From contig NZ_JASPJK010000002.1 of assembly GCF_030232265.1 (NCBI RefSeq), positions 124,001 to 188,000 of the forward strand: a DNA stretch of 64,000 nucleotides. The letters are read 5' to 3'. Origin of the DNA: Corynebacterium sp. MSK041. GTDB taxonomy: Bacteria; Actinomycetota; Actinomycetes; Mycobacteriales; Mycobacteriaceae. A program made the translations under genes and the position numbers. The notes beneath the pieces are model-generated. The model was not told the origin of the DNA. It did not search any database and saw only the letters and a list, made by a program, of their open reading frames with translations. Shown piece by piece: positions 29,045-39,854 of this stretch (the stretch's first letter is position 1; every line of letters begins with the position of its first letter).

Positions 29045-30670
29045 ATGATGTCAACATCACTTCAATCAGTCCAAAAGGCCAAAGAGTTCAAAGGTAATGA
29101 TTCTGCCCTCCTCGGCATTGTCCTTGCCGTGATCACCTTCTGGCTTTTTGCTCAGACAACACTGAATATTGGTCCGGCGATGGGCCAAGATATCGGCACA
29201 CCTCCTACCATCATGAACATCGCCATCTCCCTGTCCGCATTGTTCTCCGGCATGTTCATCGTTGTTTCTGGTGGCTTTGCTGACCGCATCGGGCGTGTCC
29301 GGATGACCAATATTGGTAACATCCTGGGCATCATCGGTTCCCTCCTCGTCGGTTTTGCTATCACCGGCGGCGTGGGCAATACGATGCTCATCATTGGCCG
29401 CGTCCTGCAAGGCGTGTCAGCAGCGTGCATCATGCCTGCAACGATGGCACTGCTGAAGACCTACTGGCAGGGTACTGACCGACAACGCGCAGTATCCATG
29501 TGGTCGATCGGTTCCTGGGGTGGCTCTGGCCTGGCTGCTATCTTTGGCGGGTTCATGGCTTCCACACCCCTTGGATGGCGCTCCATCTTCATCATCAGCG
29601 CACTCATCTCTGTGGTCTCTATCCTGCTCATGCGACAGATTCCGGAGGATGCTCCTGCAAAGGACTCTGGTGCGAAGACAGATGTGCCCGGCATCATCAC
29701 CCTGGCAACCTTTGTGTTGACACTGCTGCTGGTGGTCACCCAAGGCGCCAACATTGGTTGGACCAGCTGGATTACATGGACGCTGTTGGCAGTGTCCATC
29801 CTCTCGCTGACCGCCATTATCCGCGTTGAGAACCACGCCGAGGCTCCTCTGGTTGACTTCACCTTGTTCAAGAACCCGGTGTTCACCGGTGCCACGATCT
29901 CTAACCTGATGATCAACGCAACGGCTGGCCTTATTCCTGTCACCCTGTGGGTCTTGCAGGATGCTGTCGGTATGGACGCGGCAAAGGCTGGCTACTACAC
30001 GCTGGGCTACGCGATCTTCATCATCGCTTTCATCCGCGTCGGTGAGAAATTGCTGCAGAAGTTCGGCGCCAAGAAACCGATGATGTGGGGTGCGATGATC
30101 GTCATCGTCTCCATTGTTCTGCTCATGGGCACCAATGTGATGACTCAGACGTACCTCATCCTGTCGGTGATCGCCTTCAGCCTGTTTGGCCTGGGCCTGG
30201 CTTTCTACGCCACTCCGTCGACGGATGCAGCACTGAGCGCACTTCCAGATGAGCAGGCTGGCGCAGGCTCCGGCGTGTACAAGATGGCATCTTCTCTCGG
30301 TGCAGCTTTTGGCGCCGCTATCCCGACGACCATCTACACCGTCATGTCTTCCTCCGACTCGATCCTTTTGGGCAACGCACTCGAGTTTTCCGGTCGCCAA
30401 GACAACGCCGTTGTACGCGAAGCAGCAATGTTCGGCTTGGGTGCAACGCTCATCATGGCGCTGATCGCCCTGTCCTCCATCATCCTGTTCGTTCCGAGTG
30501 ACGCTGGTAGCAAGAAGTCCGACAAGGCAACTACAAAGGCCACGGAACTTCTCGCTGCTGCCGAGGAAGAAATCGCCGCTGCCGAAGAAAAGATTGCCAA
30601 GGCACAAGAAGAAGCACGCCTGGCACGTCAACGCTACAAGGAAGCACAAAAAGCTTTGACGCACGAGTAG
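29045..30670 (+). CDS. MFS transporter, 14-helix DHA2-like, with C-terminal coiled coil
   Basis: This 541-residue membrane protein has the DHA2-type signatures: GGFADRIGRVRMTNIGNI in loop 2-3, GRVLQGVSAACIMPA in helix 4-5, and SIGSWGGSGLAAIFGG in helix 5, with about 14 hydrophobic segments. The last 45 residues are an unusual highly charged heptad-like helix (AAAEEEIAAAEEKIAKAQEE), probably a cytosolic coiled coil. It probably exports a drug or metabolite; coupling to the amidohydrolase suggests a related substrate. ATG 29045 (or 29048). Confidence 0.87.
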   Translation: MMSTSLQSVQKAKEFKGNDSALLGIVLAVITFWLFAQTTLNIGPAMGQDIGTPPTIMNIAISLSALFSGMFIVVSGGFADRIGRVRMTNIGNILGIIGSLLVGFAITGGVGNTMLIIGRVLQGVSAACIMPATMALLKTYWQGTDRQRAVSMWSIGSWGGSGLAAIFGGFMASTPLGWRSIFIISALISVVSILLMRQIPEDAPAKDSGAKTDVPGIITLATFVLTLLLVVTQGANIGWTSWITWTLLAVSILSLTAIIRVENHAEAPLVDFTLFKNPVFTGATISNLMINATAGLIPVTLWVLQDAVGMDAAKAGYYTLGYAIFIIAFIRVGEKLLQKFGAKKPMMWGAMIVIVSIVLLMGTNVMTQTYLILSVIAFSLFGLGLAFYATPSTDAALSALPDEQAGAGSGVYKMASSLGAAFGAAIPTTIYTVMSSSDSILLGNALEFSGRQDNAVVREAAMFGLGATLIMALIALSSIILFVPSDAGSKKSDKATTKATELLAAAEEEIAAAEEKIAKAQEEARLARQRYKEAQKALTHE

Positions 30671-30691
30671 TACTTCGGCCTTTGCGCTTCT

Positions 30692-30733
30692 CCCCCACTT
30701 TCCGAGCTGAGAAATCAGTTCGGAGGGTGGGGG
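30692..30733 (+). terminator. Terminator of the amidohydrolase-MFS operon
   Basis: CCCCCACTTTCCGA pairs with TCGGAGGGTGGGGG, followed by AATTGTTAT. The stem is strong but the T-tract is poor. Confidence 0.6.
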
Positions 30734-30756
30734 AATTGTTATGGGAAGGAATGACA

Positions 30757-30802
30757 AAACCGCCTGGAGCTATCCGGTTCGAACCCGGATTCCAGGCGGT
30801 TT
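30757..30802 (-). terminator. Terminator of ilvBNC, containing a tRNA-T-arm-like loop
   Basis: AAACCGCCTGGA (minus strand) pairs with TCCAGGCGGTTTTGTC. The inner part TCCGGGTTCGAACCGGA forms a second stem identical in form to a tRNA T-arm. A T-rich run on each side allows bidirectional use. Confidence 0.8.
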
Positions 30803-30831
30803 AGGTTTGCCACACAGTGCGGCGGAGCTGA

Positions 30832-31911
<1,080 letters not shown>

Positions 31912-31938
31912 CTAACTATGTGAGACGGGGGTGGAAAA

Positions 31939-32466
31939 TTATTTAGAGGGCGCCAGCGTCTTCGGACCCCGGTTAAGCGCCACGCGGCCGGACTGAACTA
32001 GCTCACGGATACCAAATGGCTCGAGGACATCCAGCAAAGCGCGCAGCTTGCTCGACGTACCGGTGGCTTCGATAACAACGGAATCCGGCGCAACGTCTAC
32101 CACGCGTGCACGGAAAATATTCGCGGCATCCACAACCTGCGGACGGTTGCTGTTGTTCGCATTCACCTTCACCAGCATGAGAGAACGCGCAACGGTCGAC
32201 TCTTCTTCCAGGCGCAGAACCTTGAGCACGTTCACGAGCTTGTTCAGCTGTTTGGTGATCTGCTCCACCGCATGCTCCGAGGCATCAACCACAACGGTGA
32301 TGCGGTGAATACCCGGTGTTTCCGTCTTCGCAGAAGTCAAGGAAACAAGGTTGAAACCACGACGTGTAAACATTGCGGTCACGCGGGTGATGATGCCTTC
32401 GACGTCCTGAACCAGCACGGACAGGACGCTACGAGTCACGTCGTCATAAAGATGATTAGTAGTCAT
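31939..32466 (-). CDS. ilvN: Acetohydroxyacid synthase small (regulatory) subunit
   Basis: This 175-residue regulatory subunit has an N-terminal ACT domain (SVLVQDVEGIITRVTAMFTRRGFN) that binds valine for feedback inhibition and a C-terminal second ACT-like domain (IEATGTSSKLRALLDVLEPFGIREL). The start ATG 32464-32466 lies two bases after the ilvB stop; the subunits are coupled. Confidence 0.97.
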   Translation of the reverse strand: MTTNHLYDDVTRSVLSVLVQDVEGIITRVTAMFTRRGFNLVSLTSAKTETPGIHRITVVVDASEHAVEQITKQLNKLVNVLKVLRLEEESTVARSLMLVKVNANNSNRPQVVDAANIFRARVVDVAPDSVVIEATGTSSKLRALLDVLEPFGIRELVQSGRVALNRGPKTLAPSK

Positions 32467-32468
32467 GC

Positions 32469-34310
32469 TTAGTTCTCCTCGTCGTTGTCGTCATCAATCG
32501 CCTCAGCGATCGTCTCGTGGATGTCTGCGGGGGATTCGCCGGCAGAGAGTTCCTCGTCGAAAAGCGGGCGCAGATCACGCGCGTACTGAATCTCAGAGTT
32601 GGAGCTTCCAGCAGCAATCATCGGCCACACCTGTGCGTTCTCACCGACAACGAAGTCAATGACAACCGGGCGGTCATTGATCTCACGGGCACGTTTGATA
32701 GCCGGCAGGACCTCTTCTTCCGTGGTCACACGGATCGCCTCAGCACCCAGAGCTGCGGCCAGCCCCAGGAAGTCCGGAACATACGTGGTGTCCTGGTGCA
32801 GCTTGGTGTGCGAGTAGTGGCCGTCATAGAACAGCGTCTGCCACTGACGCACCATACCCAGGTTGCCGTTGTTGATCAGGGCAACTTTGAAGGGGAATCC
32901 CTCCACTGCAGCGGTGGTAATTTCCTGGTTGGTCATCTGGAAACAACCATCACCGTCAATCGCCCAGACTTCCTTGTCCGGGCAACCTGCCTTCGCGCCG
33001 AGTGCAGCTGGGACGGCGAAGCCCATCGTGCCCAGACCACCGGAGTTGAGCCAGGTGCGTGGATGCTCGAAGTCGAGGAACTGTGCGGACCACATCTGGT
33101 GCTGGCCAACACCAGCAACGTAGATGGCATCGGGGCCAACTTCCTTAGACAGGGTCTCAATGACAAACTGCGGAGACAGGGTGCCGTCCGCATGCTTCTC
33201 GTAGCCGCGCGGGAAGCGCGTCTTCATATCGCCGAGGTACTCCATCCACTCGTCGATCTTCGGGGTGGAGATCTTCTTGCCCTTCTTGAATGCCTCCGTC
33301 AACTGGCCGATAACCTCTCGCGCGTCACCCACGATCGGAACATCGGCAACGCGGATCTTGCCAATCTCAGCTGGGTCCACATCAGCGTGGATGACCTTGG
33401 CATCCGGGGCGAAGTGCTCTGGGTCGCCCGTCACGCGATCGTCGAAACGCGCACCCAGAGTGATCAGCAGATCAGCCTTCTGCAGCGCTGCAACTGCCGG
33501 AACCGTTCCGTGCATGCCCGGCATACCCATGTACTGCGGGTGGTGCGACGGGAAAGCGCCCAGAGCCATGAGCGTAGTCACAACGGGCAGGCCGGTCAGC
33601 TCAGCGAACTCGCGGAGCTCCTTAGCAGCGTTAGCCTTGATAATGCCACCGCCGGCGTAGATGACTGGGCGCTCCGCCTCAGCGATCATCTTCGCCGCCT
33701 GAGTGATCTGACGGTTGTGCGGCTTCGTGGTCGGCTTATACCCCGGCAGATCAACCACCGGTGGCCATTCGAAGTCCAGCTCAGCGTTCTGGATGTCCTT
33801 GGGAAAATCCACGAGGACAGGGCCTGGGCGGCCGGTGGACGCAAGGTGGAATGCCTCAGCCAACGCCTTAGGAATGTCCTCCACGCGAGTCACCATGATG
33901 TTGTGCTTTGTAATCGGCATGGTGATGCCGCGGATGTCTGCTTCCTGGAACGCATCCGTACCCAGCAAAGCAGTGCCCACCTGACCGGTGATGGCCACGA
34001 TGGGAACCGAGTCCAAGTAAGCATCTGCTAGGGCGGTAACAAGGTTGGTTGCGCCCGGGCCTGAGGTGGCCAGGCACACACCGACCTTGCCGGAAGCGAG
34101 TGCGTAACCCTCAGCGGCATGCCCAGCACCTTGTTCATGGCGCACGAGGACGTGGCGCAACTTCTTGGCGGCAAACAGGGCGTCATATAGCGGAAGCACC
34201 GCTCCCCCTGGAATACCGAAAACAATGTCCGTGCCCAGCTCCTCAAGACTGCGGACGATCGCCTCCGCACCTGTCATGCGTTCGGGCTGCTTTTTCTGTG
34301 ACGCTGCCAC
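32469..34310 (-). CDS. ilvB: Acetohydroxyacid synthase large (catalytic) subunit
   Basis: ThDP-dependent enzyme that forms 2-acetolactate and 2-aceto-2-hydroxybutyrate. The 613 residues include the catalytic-glutamate region [17 protein letters not shown]-binding central domain, and the ThDP/Mg motif [12 protein letters not shown]...[11 protein letters not shown]. The start is GTG 34308-34310 with GAGGGAA upstream. Expression is controlled by the leader peptide and terminator at 34400-34531. Confidence 0.97.
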   Translation of the reverse strand: MAASQKKQPERMTGAEAIVRSLEELGTDIVFGIPGGAVLPLYDALFAAKKLRHVLVRHEQGAGHAAEGYALASGKVGVCLATSGPGATNLVTALADAYLDSVPIVAITGQVGTALLGTDAFQEADIRGITMPITKHNIMVTRVEDIPKALAEAFHLASTGRPGPVLVDFPKDIQNAELDFEWPPVVDLPGYKPTTKPHNRQITQAAKMIAEAERPVIYAGGGIIKANAAKELREFAELTGLPVVTTLMALGAFPSHHPQYMGMPGMHGTVPAVAALQKADLLITLGARFDDRVTGDPEHFAPDAKVIHADVDPAEIGKIRVADVPIVGDAREVIGQLTEAFKKGKKISTPKIDEWMEYLGDMKTRFPRGYEKHADGTLSPQFVIETLSKEVGPDAIYVAGVGQHQMWSAQFLDFEHPRTWLNSGGLGTMGFAVPAALGAKAGCPDKEVWAIDGDGCFQMTNQEITTAAVEGFPFKVALINNGNLGMVRQWQTLFYDGHYSHTKLHQDTTYVPDFLGLAAALGAEAIRVTTEEEVLPAIKRAREINDRPVVIDFVVGENAQVWPMIAAGSSNSEIQYARDLRPLFDEELSAGESPADIHETIAEAIDDDNDEEN

Positions 34311-34399
34311 TATTCCCTCAAACTCCTTATGTGAGGCCTTTTCGGTGTTTTACCAGACTTAATCACACCCAGTTAGTAGGCGTGATCTTGGGGTGACCA

Positions 34400-34430
34400 A
34401 CAACAAAGCCCCCGCTTACTTAGCGGGGGC
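34400..34430 (-). terminator. ilvB attenuator
   Basis: GCCCCCGCT and AGCGGGGGC form a perfect 9-pair stem with loop AAGTA, followed by TTTGTTGTT, about 90 bases before ilvB and 50 after the leader-peptide stop. An upstream hairpin GATGCT-CTCGT-AGCATC (34466-34482) overlaps the leader stop and could serve in the antitermination switch. Confidence 0.85.
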
Positions 34431-34480
34431 GCTTGCTGTACTTGACCGTTTGTGAAACCGGCTCCGATGCTACGAGAGCA

Positions 34481-34531
34481 TCAGTCACGCGAAGCGCCAC
34501 GCCGTACCACTACTAGGCCAATAAAAGTCAT
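34481..34531 (-). CDS. ilvB leader peptide (attenuation), leaderless
   Basis: The 16-codon frame reads MTFIGLVVVRRGASRD, rich in Ile, Leu and three consecutive Val. It resembles in place and content the 15-residue C. glutamicum ilvBNC leader peptide. The ATG at 34529-34531 lies eight bases downstream of TATGAT, so the transcript probably starts at the A of ATG. An in-frame ATG at 34543 overlaps the -10 and is unlikely to be used. Shortage of Val, Leu or Ile should stall ribosomes on the LVVV stretch and relieve the terminator that follows. Confidence 0.8.
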   Translation of the reverse strand: MTFIGLVVVRRGASRD

Positions 34532-34538
34532 GCCGAAG

Positions 34539-34544
34539 ATCATA
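34539..34544 (-). promoter_or_regulatory. ilvB -10 element
   Basis: TATGAT within an extended TGTGTATGAT context. The leader peptide ATG lies 8 bases downstream. No convincing -35 is visible. Confidence 0.6.
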
Positions 34545-34594
34545 CACAATTCCCCAGCACTTTCTCAGCTATAACGGGCTAGTCTAGCTGTGTT

Positions 34595-36172
34595 ATGCCG
34601 TTTTCACTGATTCTTGACCAGGTCTGGCGTTGGCTTGCTGATACCGGAATTAACCTGGCCCTTCTGCTTCTCCTCGCTTTTCTGGTGCCTCGCGCTGGCC
34701 GTTTGGCCAACCGTTATGTGGAACGCCAGGTAGCTGAATCTAAAGACACGAATGAGGGTAAAACTTCCCTAGCGCTTGCCGGTGTGGGCATTTATATCGT
34801 CCAGCTGATCGCCTACTTCCTCATCCTTGTTTTCTTCCTGCAGCAGCTTGGCTTCTCTCTGGCCGGCGCTGCTATTCCTGCCACCGTGGTATCTGCTGCC
34901 ATCGGTTTTGGTTCGCAACAGATCATCGCGGACTTCGTCGCAGGCTTCTTCATCCTCACGGAAAAGCAATACGGAGTGGGCGATCTGGTCACATTCCAGG
35001 GCAATGGCATTGATGTCACTGGTGATGTCATTCAGATCACCATGCGCGCCACGCAGGTGCGCACACTCGAGCAGTACACAGTGACCATTCCGAATTCTGC
35101 GGCACAGGTGTGCATTAACAATTCGAATCACTGGTCTCGCGCCCTCGTGGAAGTGCCCGTACCGCTGCTTGGTTCCCACGACACCGAAGAAGTCATCTCG
35201 CGCGCGGAAGCAGCAGCACGCCGTGCGATTTCGGAGCCGGATATCGTTCCGCTCATCCAAGGCGAGCTGCTGTGCCAGCCCGGCACCGACCTCAACCCGC
35301 CGAACACGGTGGGCATGCCATGGACGCTGGATATCCGCTTCATGGTGCGCTGCACACCTGGTGATCAGTTCCCCATCGAGCGCGCAATTCGCGTGTACAT
35401 CCTCGACGAGTTCTTCGATGAGTACGGCTCCGCCGCCGCCATGCCAGAGGCTCCGCTTTTCGACGCAAACGATACCCGCACCACCGCCTTCACCCCCGCC
35501 TTCCTCACCCGGCGTTATGCCTCCGAGTGGAATCAGTGGGAATCCGAAGACAAAGAGGACAAAGAGGACAAAGAGGACAAGGACAAGCACATCCTCTCCC
35601 CTGCCCCTGAAACAAAGGTTGAGCCTGTAGCGGTAGAAGAAACCTCACATGAACCGCAACGCACCGGTTTGTCCGCGGGTGACCGCACCAAGCCCGACAA
35701 GACTGCTCCGGAGGATGACCCAGCAACAAAAGATAAAGCAGAAGCTGACAAGCAGCGGCGCTCTCACTTTGGCACCCTTGGTGGGCGCATTCGGGCGTCT
35801 ACAGGCATGCTCATCTTGGTCTTCGCGGTGCTACTCATTCTGCGTGGCTTGACGTTGTCTTCGGGAGAAGACAGCGAGAGGAACTCCGGGATCCTTGCCC
35901 CACCGCGCAGCAACACGCCTTCCTCCGTTGTGGAAACGCCACAGCCACAACCCCAACCGACCCAGGCGCCAGCTCCCACCTCCGACGCTGCCCCCACCGA
36001 CGCAGCTGAGTCTGAGTTCAACACCACCGAGCCCACGTCTGGGCAAACGGAGGCACCAACGAACAACCCTCAGCAGCCAGAGCAGAACCCAACCGAGCAG
36101 GGGCAGGCACCGCGCCAGGAAGAGGCCGGGGCGGCCCAGGGGGCGTCGATAAGCGAGCCCGCACGACCGTAA
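34595..36172 (+). CDS. mscCG: MscS-type mechanosensitive channel with long C-terminal extension (MscCG-like glutamate exporter)
   Basis: This 525-residue protein has three N-terminal transmembrane helices. The pore helix contains AIGFGSQQIIADFVAGFFIL, followed by the MscS beta-domain (GVGDLVTF). After about residue 305 comes a charged tail with four KED repeats, a fourth hydrophobic helix (GMLILVFAVLLILRGLTL, about 410-427) and a Pro/Gln/Thr-rich end. Length, fourth helix and place divergent from ilvB match C. glutamicum MscCG (NCgl1221), which opens on membrane tension and exports glutamate. ATG 34595. Confidence 0.9.
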   Translation: MPFSLILDQVWRWLADTGINLALLLLLAFLVPRAGRLANRYVERQVAESKDTNEGKTSLALAGVGIYIVQLIAYFLILVFFLQQLGFSLAGAAIPATVVSAAIGFGSQQIIADFVAGFFILTEKQYGVGDLVTFQGNGIDVTGDVIQITMRATQVRTLEQYTVTIPNSAAQVCINNSNHWSRALVEVPVPLLGSHDTEEVISRAEAAARRAISEPDIVPLIQGELLCQPGTDLNPPNTVGMPWTLDIRFMVRCTPGDQFPIERAIRVYILDEFFDEYGSAAAMPEAPLFDANDTRTTAFTPAFLTRRYASEWNQWESEDKEDKEDKEDKDKHILSPAPETKVEPVAVEETSHEPQRTGLSAGDRTKPDKTAPEDDPATKDKAEADKQRRSHFGTLGGRIRASTGMLILVFAVLLILRGLTLSSGEDSERNSGILAPPRSNTPSSVVETPQPQPQPTQAPAPTSDAAPTDAAESEFNTTEPTSGQTEAPTNNPQQPEQNPTEQGQAPRQEEAGAAQGASISEPARP

Positions 36173-36212
36173 CCTGGCGGTGACTGCCCAGCGTGACACC
36201 TAGTTGGCTAGC

Positions 36213-36731
36213 ATGACACCCATGACTTCTGTCGGCCGTACGTTTACTCCAGACCGCACCCACCTCCTCGCGGTGGGTTTGATGACGGGTATTGGGCTCA
36301 TCGCGATCTCATGGGCCCCGCTTTACCTCGGCTGGGTTCTCATCTTCCCGGTGATCTTCATCATGTGGGTGCTGAAAACACAAACGCATGTTGATGAGGC
36401 GGGAATTGACATCAAGTACCTCTTCCGCAAGAACGTTTCTATTCCTTGGGACGAGTTCAAAGGTGTGTCATTCGAAGGCATGAGTGCCAAAGCCGCCACC
36501 ACAAACGGCAAAGAGTTCCCCATGCCCGGAGTAACATTTAATTCATTGCCGGAGCTGTCTGAAGCCTCCCAAGGTCGCATCACCGACGTGATTACGGAAG
36601 CTGCTGAAGCAGCAGACGGAATGATGGAAGTCACCGACACCGAAGGCAACTCCGTACTCATGACTAAGGAAGAGTACGAAACCCACGCACAAGCACACGC
36701 GGAAGCAGAAAAGCAAGCAGACAAGGAGTAA
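36213..36731 (+). CDS. Small membrane protein with PH-like domain
   Basis: About 172 residues: two hydrophobic helices ([16 protein letters not shown] and [16 protein letters not shown]), then a bacterial PH-like domain ([28 protein letters not shown]) and a charged C-terminal helix. It is of the kind conserved between mscCG and ilvD in corynebacteria. No function is established. ATG 36213 or 36222 are both possible. Its stop is four bases before ilvD. Confidence 0.75.
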   Translation: MTPMTSVGRTFTPDRTHLLAVGLMTGIGLIAISWAPLYLGWVLIFPVIFIMWVLKTQTHVDEAGIDIKYLFRKNVSIPWDEFKGVSFEGMSAKAATTNGKEFPMPGVTFNSLPELSEASQGRITDVITEAAEAADGMMEVTDTEGNSVLMTKEEYETHAQAHAEAEKQADKE

Positions 36732-36735
36732 GCAC

Positions 36736-38589
36736 GTGCCCAACGCGATCCCTCTCCGTTCCCGGGTCACCACCGTCGGCCGGCAAGCCGCCGGTGCGCG
36801 CGCTCTGTGGAAGGCAACCGGAACCAAAGACAACGAATTCGGTCGCCCGATCGTTGCGATTGTGAATTCGTACACCCAGTTTGTGCCCGGTCACGTGCAC
36901 CTGAAGAACGTCGGCGACATTGTTGCTGAAGCAGTGCGTGAAGCTGGCGGTATTCCGAAGGAGTTCAACACCATCGCTGTTGACGACGGCATTGCCATGG
37001 GCCACGGCGGAATGCTGTACTCCCTTCCCAGCCGTGAGATCATCGCGGATTCCGTTGAGTACATGGTCAACGCGCACACTGTTGACGCCATGGTCTGCAT
37101 TTCCAACTGTGACAAGATCACACCGGGCATGCTCAACGCTGCGCTGCGCCTTAACATTCCGGCGGTCTTTGTCTCCGGTGGGCCGATGGAGGCAGGCAAG
37201 GCTGTTGTCATCGACGGAATCGCCCAGTCCGGCAAGAAGACGAACCTCGTCGATGCGATCTCCATGTCCGCGGATGACAACGTGAGTGATGAGGACCTCG
37301 ACCGCATCGTCGAATCCGCCTGCCCTACCTGTGGTTCCTGCTCTGGCATGTTCACCGCAAACTCAATGAACTGCCTGACGGAGGCACTAGGACTCTCCCT
37401 GCCGGGTAACGGCACCACGCTGGCTACGCACACCGCGCGTCGTCGCCTGTTCGAGCGAGCTGGTGCCGCGATCATGGACATCTGCCGCCGCTACTACGGC
37501 GAGGGCGATGAATCTGTCCTGCCACGCAACGTGGCTACGCGCGAGGCCTTCCGCAACGCCATGGCCCTGGATATGGCCATGGGTGGTTCTTCTAACACGA
37601 TCCTGCACACCCTTGCCGCAGCGCAAGAAGGTGAAATCAACTTTGACCTGAAAGATATTGACGAGCTCTCGCATGAGATCCCGTGCATCTCCAAGGTCGC
37701 ACCTAACGGTGACGCGCACATCGAGGATGTCCACCGTGCCGGCGGCATCCCCGCCATCCTGGGTGAGCTCAACCGCGCTGGACTGCTCAACACTGATGTC
37801 CACTCTGTGGTCTACCCCACCCTCCAGGAATGGCTCGATGACTGGGACATCCGCGGTGGCAAGGCTACGGAAGAAGCCATCGACCTCTTCCATGCGGCCC
37901 CAGGTGGTGTTCGCTCCACCGAGGCATTCTCCCAATCCAACCGCTGGGACAGCCTGGACACCGATTCCGTCAACGGTGTCATCCATGACTTTGACCACCC
38001 GTTCAGCTCCGATGGTGGCTTGGTGGTTCTGCGTGGCAACCTCGCCGAGGACGGCGCCATTCTGAAGACAGCTGGCGTGGACCAGGAGCTGTGGGAATTC
38101 TCCGGTCCTGCCCGCGTTGTCGATTCCCAGGAACAGGCTGTATCCATGATTCTTGCCCGCGAGGTTCAGCCGGGCGATGTTGTGGTCATACGCTACGAAG
38201 GTCCCGCCGGTGGCCCGGGCATGCAGGAGATGCTCCACCCCACCTCCTTCCTCAAGGGTGCCGGTTTGGGCAAGGTGTGTGCTCTCATCACCGATGGGCG
38301 CTTCTCCGGCGGCACCTCCGGTCTGTCCATCGGCCACATTTCGCCGGAAGCAGCCCAGGGGGGCCTCATCGGCCTCATTGAGAACGGCGATACGATCCGC
38401 ATCTCCGTGCGTGACCGCGTGTTGTCACTCGAGGTGGATGACGAAGAACTAGATAAGCGCCGCACAGCGATGGAAACAAAGGACAATCCATGGACACCGA
38501 ACCGCACCCGTCACGTCACCAAGGCGCTCAAGGCCTACGCACGCATGGCAACGTCGGCGGACAAGGGCGCAGTACGCAAACTCGACTAG
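36736..38589 (+). CDS. ilvD: Dihydroxy-acid dehydratase
   Basis: Fe-S enzyme converting 2,3-dihydroxy-isovalerate and -methylvalerate to the 2-keto acids. The 617 residues show cluster ligands in [10 protein letters not shown] and [19 protein letters not shown], plus [20 protein letters not shown] near the end. The start is GTG 36736 with AAGGAG overlapping the upstream stop. It stands apart from ilvBNC by about 4 kb, as in C. glutamicum. Confidence 0.97.
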   Translation: MPNAIPLRSRVTTVGRQAAGARALWKATGTKDNEFGRPIVAIVNSYTQFVPGHVHLKNVGDIVAEAVREAGGIPKEFNTIAVDDGIAMGHGGMLYSLPSREIIADSVEYMVNAHTVDAMVCISNCDKITPGMLNAALRLNIPAVFVSGGPMEAGKAVVIDGIAQSGKKTNLVDAISMSADDNVSDEDLDRIVESACPTCGSCSGMFTANSMNCLTEALGLSLPGNGTTLATHTARRRLFERAGAAIMDICRRYYGEGDESVLPRNVATREAFRNAMALDMAMGGSSNTILHTLAAAQEGEINFDLKDIDELSHEIPCISKVAPNGDAHIEDVHRAGGIPAILGELNRAGLLNTDVHSVVYPTLQEWLDDWDIRGGKATEEAIDLFHAAPGGVRSTEAFSQSNRWDSLDTDSVNGVIHDFDHPFSSDGGLVVLRGNLAEDGAILKTAGVDQELWEFSGPARVVDSQEQAVSMILAREVQPGDVVVIRYEGPAGGPGMQEMLHPTSFLKGAGLGKVCALITDGRFSGGTSGLSIGHISPEAAQGGLIGLIENGDTIRISVRDRVLSLEVDDEELDKRRTAMETKDNPWTPNRTRHVTKALKAYARMATSADKGAVRKLD

Positions 38590-39854
38590 TTTTCCGCGTT
38601 CTGCTCATCGCGCTCGCCATCACGCTGGGCGCGGTGAACCTGTACGGCAGCTACCTCACGGCGTTTGACTCACGCTTGCTCGACGTCGGTGTCTTCCGCG
38701 ATGCCGGCAATGCGTTTAGGCACGGCCATCCGCTTTACGACGGCTTCCCGTCCCGCAGCGGCTACGCCTTCATCTACCCACCATTTGCAGCTGTCCTGTT
38801 CCTCCCCTTGACTGTGGGCGGGGAACTATTCATGGACATCGTGTGGAACGCCACCATCATCGCCTGCGTGGTGGGCATTCTAGCGATGGCCTGCCACCGT
38901 TTGGGCATGAAGGACTGGCTGTTCTGGGCAGTCACCCTCGGCGGATTTGCCACCTGCCTGGACATCATCCAGGCCAACCTATACTTCGGCCAGATCAACG
39001 TTTTCTTGGTCTTCTTGGTCACGGCTGACGTGCTCGGATATACCCCGAAGCCTCTTCGCGGCCTGGGCATTGGTCTCGCCGCGGGTGTGAAAATCACGCC
39101 AGCTGCCTACGCCATCATTTTTTTGGTACGCAAGGACTGGTGGTCCCTGGGCCGCTCCGCCGGATTCTTCTTCATCACCGTCATTCTTGGATTCTTTGCC
39201 CGCGCGAGTGAATCGGTGGACTTCTGGACGAAGTACTTCTTCGAAACCGACCGCGGTGGCCGGGTAGATTACCCACACAACCAAGGCCTTGGCGGCCTTT
39301 TGTCCCGGGGACCATTGAGCGTTGATGCGGTGGGCACCCTCACACCGTTTATCTTCGTCGCTTTTGCGGCCGCCACCATTTACGTGGCCTACCAACTGGA
39401 GAAGCACAACCGCAGCGTGGAGGCTCTCTTCCTGGTTGTCCTTGGTATTTCCATCGGCGGGCCATATGCGGTGGCCCACCACTGGGCCGGTGCCATCCTG
39501 GTCCTTCCGATCATCCTTGCTGTGCGTGAGGATTTCCTGCGGATTCTGCTTTCCATCACAGCCGGTGCGTGGATTGTCCCGGGTTACATGCTCATCCCTG
39601 AGAGTGACCCCTCCAACGTGGAATGGCGGACGTGGCTGGCTGGCAACCTTATTGGTCTGATGGGGTTAACGGTGTTCATCGTGTACCTGATTTACACCGC
39701 TTCCCCCGAGTGGCGGTTACAGGAACCACCACAGAAGGCCGGCGGCACCAAGACCGATAGCAGCGCCGATCCAGGCACTGACGCGCGGACGACGGGCCCA
39801 GCTGCGGGAGTAATCCACACCGAAGAGACCGGGGCCAGTGAACTGAACCGCTAA
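38490..39854 (+). CDS. GT87-family (DUF2029) membrane mannosyltransferase-like protein
   Basis: Polytopic membrane protein of up to 454 residues. After the first membrane helix come [23 protein letters not shown], the aspartate-containing loop typical of GT-C polyprenyl-phosphate-mannose-dependent transferases, and [13 protein letters not shown] and [14 protein letters not shown], all DUF2029 hallmarks. It probably adds mannose to lipomannan-type glycolipids. The only start before the first helix is ATG 38490, which overlaps ilvD by 100 bases; no GTG or TTG lies between. The end overlaps the convergent DoxX gene by 138 bases. Confidence 0.8.
   Translation: MDTEPHPSRHQGAQGLRTHGNVGGQGRSTQTRLVFRVLLIALAITLGAVNLYGSYLTAFDSRLLDVGVFRDAGNAFRHGHPLYDGFPSRSGYAFIYPPFAAVLFLPLTVGGELFMDIVWNATIIACVVGILAMACHRLGMKDWLFWAVTLGGFATCLDIIQANLYFGQINVFLVFLVTADVLGYTPKPLRGLGIGLAAGVKITPAAYAIIFLVRKDWWSLGRSAGFFFITVILGFFARASESVDFWTKYFFETDRGGRVDYPHNQGLGGLLSRGPLSVDAVGTLTPFIFVAFAAATIYVAYQLEKHNRSVEALFLVVLGISIGGPYAVAHHWAGAILVLPIILAVREDFLRILLSITAGAWIVPGYMLIPESDPSNVEWRTWLAGNLIGLMGLTVFIVYLIYTASPEWRLQEPPQKAGGTKTDSSADPGTDARTTGPAAGVIHTEETGASELNR

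Noticed and set aside
29417..30757. Minus-strand open frame opposite the MFS gene
   Set aside because: Cys/His/Gln-rich translation typical of the reverse strand of a membrane-protein gene.
32517..34031. Open frame of about 500 codons on the plus strand opposite ilvB
   Set aside because: Antisense shadow of a fully recognised gene; the product is unlike any family I know.
35548..35590. Short tandem repeat in mscCG as a possible phase-variable tract
   Set aside because: The unit is nine bases (in frame), so copy-number changes would not switch the gene off; it only varies the KED linker.
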